Source: Paramuribaculum sp. (GTDB lineage Bacteria > Bacteroidota > Bacteroidia > Bacteroidales > Muribaculaceae). Taken from it: a stretch of 64,000 nt of DNA. Made by a program: the position numbers and the translations under genes. The stretch is taken from contig JAFLSD010000002.1 in the NCBI GenBank assembly GCA_022511125.1, positions 62,001 to 126,000 on the forward strand, in the 5' to 3' direction. Every line of letters begins with the position of its first letter. The stretch's first letter is position 1. The notes below the pieces were generated by a model that was not told where the DNA came from, searched no databases, and saw only the letters and a program-made list of their open reading frames with translations. Shown piece after piece: positions 58,291 to 64,000 of the stretch.

Positions 58291-61200
58291 TTATTTCGAC
58301 CCTAACCGGCTTATATCCACTCCTCGATCTACAAGCATCTGCTGAATGGCATCAATATCGCCTCCTATATCCGTAAGACTCTGGATCAACTGGAGAAGAT
58401 AATAGCGGTCGATATAGAGGTCGGTTCTCTGCAAGCTGTTGTATTGTACAGGAGTTAAACTCTGATAATATAGGATATTATCGATATAACGGTCGATTTC
58501 CGAGATAAGAATCTTCTGTGCGGTTTCAATTGCTGTAGAGTCGCCCGTTAGTTTACCAATCAAAGAATAAAGATCAGCCGTCTGAAGACCTATCTGAACT
58601 GAGAATGGCATTACGGATTCGGGAAGTTTCTCGCGCATCAGATCCAGTATGATTCTTGCTTTGATCAACGACGAGTCGGTCAATATAGGCTGTTCGGACT
58701 TAAGATTCAAACTGCTGAGAGAATCGCCGAGATTCGAAAGGTTGTTTTCAATTCCTTCGGTGATCAATGCTGACGCGAGGTCGAGCATCGCCGAACGGTG
58801 AGTGGTAACCATCCTGCGAACTGTCTCGTCAAGATAAATCTCCTGACCCGGTTTGAGTTGATCGAGACCGCCCCACTTCCAACGTTCCGTCACGTTTCGA
58901 TACATCTTTTTAGTGTTGACTCCAGGTTCGTCGGAGTTTGAATCGTCACGCAACGGCAACAGTTCGTAAGCCAGACCTGTGTTGCGGAGATATGGAATAG
59001 TTCCTATGTAATACCTTTCGGGAACTGTCATAGCGAAATAAACAGGCCTGTTCCATCCGTTTTTAGCCGAAGTCGCTATCATATCGAGAGCAATGACCTT
59101 ACTTAGGGTTAGACCCCTTTCGTTTGCCGTATATTTATCCTGCATCAGGTTTAGAGGGAGTATGCTGTCGGCTTTCTGCGCTTCTTCGGGAGTGAGTCTG
59201 CCTGCTTTGACAAGAGCCTGAAGATCGACGGGAGCATACATGTTAGTATGTTTGAGGACAGGCACACCGTAGGCATTCTGTCTTGAAGCAGGTGAATAAA
59301 GTTCGGCGAGCGATTGAAGTGCCGGCGTGGGTATCGAATCGCTTTCGAAGAAATAGGTGAATTGAAGATTGTCGTAAGCGTAATCTTTCGGCTTTGCCAG
59401 CATATCTATTCCGGGGGCATCGTAAGACGGCATACGGATCTGATCAACATACCAGTCGGTGGTGAGATATGAAAGATTGACTACTTTCACGTCCGTACGG
59501 GTTCCCTCGACTTCCTGAGCATACCACAGGGGGAATGTATCGTTGTCGCCGTTGGTGAAGATTATGGCATTTTCATCAAGACTGTTCAGATAGTTTTCTC
59601 CGAAATCGCGGGTCGTATAACGATGCGAACGGTCATGGTCGTCCCAAGTCTGCGAAACCATCTGAAGCGGGACAAAGAGGCCTATCAGACATGCAACGGC
59701 AGCGGCTGCAAGACTATAATTCGAACCCTTCCGATTGTCGTTGTTTTTCTTCTTATCCTTCGAACCGATTGCCGCCATGAAAATGTTCCATAGGCCGGCT
59801 ACACCCATTCCTACCCAGATGGAGAAGGCATAGAATGAACCAGCGAAGGCATAGTCACGTTCACGCGGCTGTCCCGGAGTCTGGTTTAAGTAAAGTACAA
59901 TGGCGATACCCGTCATGAAGAATAGGAAGAAAACTACCCAGAATTGCTCTATACCGCGTTTCGAGACGAATGCCTGCCACCCGATTCCGATAATACCCAG
60001 AATAAGAGGCAACATAAAGAATACGTTGTGGCCTTTGTTGCCTGCACCCTCGTTGTAAGGGAGAAGCGACTGATCGCCGAGACGCGGATTGTCGATAAAC
60101 GGTATACCGGATATCCAGTTTCCGTGGTTCACCTCTCCGTTGCCTTGAATATCGTTCTGGCGACCTGCAAAATTCCACATGAAATATCGCCAATACATAT
60201 GGTTAAGCTGATAGTTGAGGAAATAGCTGAGATTTTCCCCGAAAGTAGGCTTGGTTTTCCATTCCTTTTGCAGAGCGTTGTCATCGCCGTCAACATAAAT
60301 GGTAGCTTCAACGGGATAGCCTTTCAGGCCTCCGATCCAGCTGCTGTAGCCTTCGATATGTTCTGGCTGGGAGCTATACATGCGCGGAAAGACCATATTA
60401 AGCTCAGGTGACATGCGATAGTCTTTCTTATGTCCCGTCACGATATAATGATCCTTTTCATTGGGGTTATCTTTAACTTCTTTGGCATACAGAGCCCTCC
60501 CTTCTTTGACTATGGGCTTGGAACTTTCGCCGGTTACCCTGTAGACAGGCTGGGAGTACATCGTCGCACCGTATATCAAAGGATTGTCGCCATACTGTTC
60601 GCGATTAAGATAGGATGAAAGAGCGAACACGTTGTCGGGTGCATTTTGATTCATCGGCGTGTGAGCTGACGAACGTATCAGCAACAATGCGTATGAGCTG
60701 TATCCGGTGAATATCACCAGACATGAAATGATTACAAGATTCAGGATTCTGACAGGCAAACGTTTGACTGCGAAGAGATAGATGGCCAGTCCGAGAGTGA
60801 GTAGAAAAGCTATCCACAAGCTGTCACCGATGAACAGCATTCCCGAAAGGGTGATGCTAAGAAAAATCGAAAATTTGATCGCACCCGGATTTCGTTGAGC
60901 ATATAGCTCGCTGATAGCCCATATATAGCAGGCTACCAACAGGATGGCATAAATGATCGTGCCTACGTTGAACGAAAGTCCGAATACGTTGACAAACAAC
61001 AGCTCGAAATATTGTGCGATTTCAATGAATCCCGGAACAAGTCCATAAAGAATCAGTGCCACTATCGCAACTGAAACGAGAAGAGCGATAAGCGACCCTT
61101 TGGCCGTTGTGTTCTTCCATTTGCGATAATACACGACAAGCACTATTGCAGGAATACACAATAAGTTGAGCAGATGGACCGCAATCGATATTCCGATCAC

Positions 61201-61752
61201 GTATGCTATCAGGACGAGATATTTATCGCTATGAGGCTGGTCGGCACGATTTTCCCATTTGAGAATCAACCAGAAAACCAACGCCGTACAGAATGACGAG
61301 AATGCATAGACCTCACCTTCGACTGCCGAAAACCAGAATGTGTCGGACCACGTATAAACAAGAGCTCCGCATATACCTGAACCGAAAATCACAAGTTGCT
61401 GGACTAATGAGACTTCCGTTGCGTCATCGCGAACGATCAGTCGCTTTACCAAATGCGTAATAGTCCAGAAGAGAAGCAATATCGTACCCGCCGAAAGAAG
61501 AGCGGACATAGTGTTGACCATCATGGCCACTTTCGAAATGTCGCCACCTGCAAAATTAACGAAGAATCGGCCTGCGAGCATGAAGATCGGGTTGCCCGGC
61601 GGGTGTCCGACCTCAAGTTTGAACGCCTGGAGGATAAATTCGGGACAGTCCCAGAAACTCGCAGTAGGCTCGATTGTAAGCAGATAAGTAATAGCCGCAA
61701 TGATGAAACAGAGCCATCCGAGTGCATTATTGACGATATTGTATTTTTTCAT
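58291..61752 (-). CDS. DUF2723 multi-pass membrane protein, PMT/GT39-like glycosyltransferase
   Basis: The 1153-residue protein has an N-terminal membrane region with about 12 helices (residues 1-390 and 610-720). It includes TIEPTASFWDCPEFILQAF and VGHPPGNPIFMLAGR, where acidic residues recall the catalytic loop of protein O-mannosyltransferases. A large soluble C-terminal part (about 730-1153) includes FTNGDNDTFPLWYAQE. DUF2723 proteins are typical of Bacteroidota and are suspected lipid-linked sugar transferases; the acceptor is unknown. The gene leads an operon with a deacetylase and queG; its promoter box TATCTTTG is at 61785-61792 on the minus strand. Confidence 0.88.
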   Translation of the reverse strand: MKKYNIVNNALGWLCFIIAAITYLLTIEPTASFWDCPEFILQAFKLEVGHPPGNPIFMLAGRFFVNFAGGDISKVAMMVNTMSALLSAGTILLLFWTITHLVKRLIVRDDATEVSLVQQLVIFGSGICGALVYTWSDTFWFSAVEGEVYAFSSFCTALVFWLILKWENRADQPHSDKYLVLIAYVIGISIAVHLLNLLCIPAIVLVVYYRKWKNTTAKGSLIALLVSVAIVALILYGLVPGFIEIAQYFELLFVNVFGLSFNVGTIIYAILLVACYIWAISELYAQRNPGAIKFSIFLSITLSGMLFIGDSLWIAFLLTLGLAIYLFAVKRLPVRILNLVIISCLVIFTGYSSYALLLIRSSAHTPMNQNAPDNVFALSSYLNREQYGDNPLIYGATMYSQPVYRVTGESSKPIVKEGRALYAKEVKDNPNEKDHYIVTGHKKDYRMSPELNMVFPRMYSSQPEHIEGYSSWIGGLKGYPVEATIYVDGDDNALQKEWKTKPTFGENLSYFLNYQLNHMYWRYFMWNFAGRQNDIQGNGEVNHGNWISGIPFIDNPRLGDQSLLPYNEGAGNKGHNVFFMLPLILGIIGIGWQAFVSKRGIEQFWVVFFLFFMTGIAIVLYLNQTPGQPRERDYAFAGSFYAFSIWVGMGVAGLWNIFMAAIGSKDKKKNNDNRKGSNYSLAAAAVACLIGLFVPLQMVSQTWDDHDRSHRYTTRDFGENYLNSLDENAIIFTNGDNDTFPLWYAQEVEGTRTDVKVVNLSYLTTDWYVDQIRMPSYDAPGIDMLAKPKDYAYDNLQFTYFFESDSIPTPALQSLAELYSPASRQNAYGVPVLKHTNMYAPVDLQALVKAGRLTPEEAQKADSILPLNLMQDKYTANERGLTLSKVIALDMIATSAKNGWNRPVYFAMTVPERYYIGTIPYLRNTGLAYELLPLRDDSNSDEPGVNTKKMYRNVTERWKWGGLDQLKPGQEIYLDETVRRMVTTHRSAMLDLASALITEGIENNLSNLGDSLSSLNLKSEQPILTDSSLIKARIILDLMREKLPESVMPFSVQIGLQTADLYSLIGKLTGDSTAIETAQKILISEIDRYIDNILYYQSLTPVQYNSLQRTDLYIDRYYLLQLIQSLTDIGGDIDAIQQMLVDRGVDISRLGSK

Positions 61753-62036
61753 ATTGAAATTTAGAGTCTTATTAAAAATTAGTGCAAAGATACGACATTT
61801 TTACATAGCCACCCTCAGCCAAGACTCTTATTTACTCTTATTTAAGTTCTTTTAGAAAAACTATCAATAAAACTGAAATAGAACAACCGAAACCCAATAA
61901 GTAGCATTTTTAGCGATGATTAACTGACAATCAAAAACATAGCAGCAAAACAGCTAAATGCAAAAGGACTTCTTAGAAATCGACGGGCGTCCATGTGGAT
62001 GATACGGGGGTTTGGTGGAGTTTCGCGGATTTTGTG

Positions 62037-62044
62037 TAACTTTG
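62037..62044 (+). promoter_or_regulatory. Promoter -7 box of tgt, abutting the start codon
   Basis: TAACTTTG ends four bases before the ATG at 62049, so the tgt mRNA should be leaderless or nearly so. Confidence 0.55.
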
Positions 62045-62048
62045 CCTT

Positions 62049-63179
62049 ATGAATTTCAAGCTGGAGGCTACAACAGAGTATTCCGATGCGAGAGCGGGAA
62101 GGATCACTACCGCCCATGGGGAAATTATGACCCCGATTTTTATGCCTGTAGGAACGCTGGGCAGTGTTAAAGCCGTGCACCGTCATGAACTGGAAGACGA
62201 CATCAAGGCTCAGATCATCCTTGGCAATACGTATCACTTGTATTTGCGTCCCGGAATCAGTGTTCTCGAAAAGGCCGGAGGTCTTCATAAGTTTTCCGGC
62301 TGGGAAAGGCCTATTCTGACAGACAGCGGAGGATTTCAGGTATTTTCTCTATCGTCGAACAGGAAGCTCAAGGAAGAAGGAGCTTATTTCCAATCTCATA
62401 TCGACGGTTCCCGACATCTTTTCACACCGGAAAATGTAGTCGACATCCAACGATCTATCGGTTCGGATATAATGATGGCGCTTGACGAATGCCCTCCGGG
62501 AGATTCGGATTTTCCATACGCCCGTAAGTCATTGGATCTTACCCAAAGATGGCTCAAACGAGGATGGAAGCGTTTTAAGGAAACTGAAGGACGATATGGT
62601 TATAGCCAGACTTTCTTCCCCATAGTCCAAGGATGTACCTATCCGGAATTACGCCGTGAAGCTTCACGTTTCGTAGCCGATTTGGGAGCAGAGGGAAATG
62701 CTATCGGCGGACTGGCTGTCGGTGAGCCGACCGAAAAAATGTACGAGATGATCGAGGTGGTAAACGAAATCTTGCCATCCGACAAGCCGAGATACCTTAT
62801 GGGCGTAGGCACTCCTGCCAATATTCTTGAAGCCATAGACCGTGGCGTGGATATGTTCGATTGCGTTATGCCTACCAGGAACGGCCGCAACGGTATGCTC
62901 TTTACATCCGAAGGTATCATGAATATGCGCAACAAGAAGTGGGCCGACGATTTTTCCCCAATAGATCCTAACGGCACCAGCTATGTGGATCATTCTTATT
63001 CGCGTGCTTATCTTCGACATCTTTTTATCAGCTCTGAGCTCTTAGCAATGCAGATAGCCTCAATTCACAATCTGGCTTTCTACGTTCATCTTACTCAGCA
63101 GGCGAGAAGCCACATAATTTCCGGAGATTTCTCTCAATGGAAAAAAGAAATGATCGAAAAAGTCACACGTCGACTATAA
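62049..63179 (+). CDS. tgt: Queuine tRNA-ribosyltransferase lacking zinc-site cysteines
   Basis: Tgt swaps G34 of certain tRNAs for preQ1. The 376-residue barrel has Asp92 in TDSGGFQVFSL and the nucleophile Asp271 in MFDCVMPTRNGRNG. In the region where most bacterial enzymes have C-x-C-x2-C, this one reads DPNGTSYVDHSYSRAYLRHLF, without cysteines, so the structural zinc is probably missing; this seems usual in the phylum. The start MNFKLEATTEYSDARAGR fits the family. An LptF/LptG permease gene follows 17 bases later. Confidence 0.95.
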   Translation: MNFKLEATTEYSDARAGRITTAHGEIMTPIFMPVGTLGSVKAVHRHELEDDIKAQIILGNTYHLYLRPGISVLEKAGGLHKFSGWERPILTDSGGFQVFSLSSNRKLKEEGAYFQSHIDGSRHLFTPENVVDIQRSIGSDIMMALDECPPGDSDFPYARKSLDLTQRWLKRGWKRFKETEGRYGYSQTFFPIVQGCTYPELRREASRFVADLGAEGNAIGGLAVGEPTEKMYEMIEVVNEILPSDKPRYLMGVGTPANILEAIDRGVDMFDCVMPTRNGRNGMLFTSEGIMNMRNKKWADDFSPIDPNGTSYVDHSYSRAYLRHLFISSELLAMQIASIHNLAFYVHLTQQARSHIISGDFSQWKKEMIEKVTRRL

Positions 63180-63196
63180 TAAACGAAAGATTGTAA

Positions 63197-64000
63197 GTGA
63201 ATATACCGAAGCTGAAATATACGATACTCGACGGATATATTATCAAGAAATTTCTTGGTACATATATCTTCGCCATTATTCTTATTCTGGCCATCACTAT
63301 CATGTTCGATATCAACGAAAAGCTCGATTCGTTTCTGAAAGCTCCGCTCAAGGCCACCATATTCGACTATTTTCTTAATTTCCTGCCTTATTTCGCCAAT
63401 CAATTCAGTCCGCTTTTTACGTTTATCGCCGTCATATTCTTTACTTCGAAATTGGCTGACAATTCGGAGATAATAGCCATGCTTTCGTCGGGAATGAGCT
63501 ACAAGCGCCTCTTGGTTCCCTATATGCTTTCGGCCGCTGTGATAGCCGGAGCGACATTTATCTTGAGTGCTTACGTGATTCCTCCGGCAAACGAGAAACG
63601 AATAGCTTATCAGAATACCTATGTCAAAAACAAACAGGTAAACTACGGTTCGAACATCCAGTTAATGGTGAGTGAAAACGAAATAGCTTATTTCAGCCGC
63701 TATGAAAAAGCCACCAAGACAGGCTATAGGTTCTCCTTAGAGACTTTCGACGACAAAAAACTGATATCGCGTCTGACAGCCCAGTCGATCAAATATGACA
63801 CTCTTTACCAATGGACGGTCAAGGATTATATGATAAGAGATTTCCAAGGTACACGCGAAAAAATAACACGCGGTAGCCGTTTGGATACGATAATTCCGAT
63901 CCAACCACGCGATTTTCTCATTTCGGAAAACGACAATGAAATCATGACCACTCCCGATCTATCCCAATATATCGACAGTCAGCGCGAACGAGGAGTGGCA
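63197..64000 (+). CDS. LptF/LptG-family permease (3' end outside window)
   Basis: A GTG at 63197, directly after an in-frame stop, opens a frame that runs to the window edge (268 codons). It shows a first membrane segment (FLGTYIFAIILILAITIMF), the family-like FLPYFANQFSPLFTFIAVIF and a SSGMSYKRLLVPYM loop, then the start of the periplasmic jelly-roll domain (NEIAYFSRYEKATKTG). LptF and LptG form the inner-membrane part of the LPS exporter. Whether it is F or G cannot be told. It is linked to tgt, probably one operon. Confidence 0.88.
   Translation, partial: MNIPKLKYTILDGYIIKKFLGTYIFAIILILAITIMFDINEKLDSFLKAPLKATIFDYFLNFLPYFANQFSPLFTFIAVIFFTSKLADNSEIIAMLSSGMSYKRLLVPYMLSAAVIAGATFILSAYVIPPANEKRIAYQNTYVKNKQVNYGSNIQLMVSENEIAYFSRYEKATKTGYRFSLETFDDKKLISRLTAQSIKYDTLYQWTVKDYMIRDFQGTREKITRGSRLDTIIPIQPRDFLISENDNEIMTTPDLSQYIDSQRERGVA

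Overview
The window is a chromosomal segment of a member of the Bacteroidales (phylum Bacteroidota). The evidence is the promoter boxes of the Bacteroidota type (TAnnTTTG, usually about 19 bases after a TTTG), the absence of strong Shine-Dalgarno sequences, and families typical of this group: DUF2723, DUF4252, a DUF4374-like lipoprotein, STN-domain TonB transducers with FecR-like anti-sigma factors, DcaP-type porin, and a queuine tRNA-ribosyltransferase without zinc cysteines. A family such as Muribaculaceae or Barnesiellaceae is plausible but cannot be fixed from the sequence alone. Most of the window is metabolic and housekeeping; I see no insertion sequence, prophage, CRISPR array or integrase.

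Layout. 1-1150 (minus): PagL-like outer-membrane protein, cut by the window edge, and a lipoprotein. 1235-3010: a fused CbiJ-CbiD cobalamin enzyme. 3152-9591: a complete histidine degradation operon, ftcD-hutU-hutH-hutI. 9848-10795 (minus): an EamA exporter. 10842-14716 (minus): a cobalamin riboswitch, a BtuB-like TonB receptor, a surface lipoprotein and a strong terminator. 14947-19224: pepT-miaA and a GH20 hexosaminidase. 19275-20478 (minus): a small secreted protein, a 6S-like structured RNA candidate and RNase P RNA. 20779-23461: beta-barrel, CyuA-like and ADP-ribosylglycohydrolase genes. 23474-26621 (minus): pheS-nth-clc. 26718-28037: tilS. 28042-29423 (minus): two paralogous small secreted proteins and a Tat-signal protein.

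29646-32849: tricorn protease homologue. 33002-35265 (minus): a DcaP-like porin and a glutaminase homologue that seems to have lost its catalytic serine. 35471-35847: tRNA-Leu and a structured RNA or leader. 35908-38492: an AT-rich block with a lipoprotein and an ECF sigma/anti-sigma/DUF4252 operon. 38633-42093: ftsY-rimO-menF. 42302-45978: an AT-rich ECF sigma/FecR-like/TonB transducer system. 46104-47264 (minus): acyltransferase. 47629-48189: flavin reductase. 48260-54293: TPP riboswitch and thiD-thiS-tenI-thiE-thiG-thiC-thiH. 54301-56803: Crp/Fnr regulator, prolyl-tRNA deacylase-like protein and NhaC antiporter. 56754-61752 (minus): DUF2723 protein, polysaccharide deacetylase and queG. 62049-64000: tgt and the start of an LptF/LptG permease.

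Three vitamin or modified-base themes recur. Cobalamin is represented by corrin ring enzymes and riboswitch-controlled uptake, thiamine by de novo synthesis under a TPP riboswitch, and queuosine by tgt and queG; QueG itself needs cobalamin. The least explained items are the glutaminase-like pseudoenzyme candidate, the two structured RNA candidates, the paired small secreted proteins and the two AT-rich ECF sigma loci.
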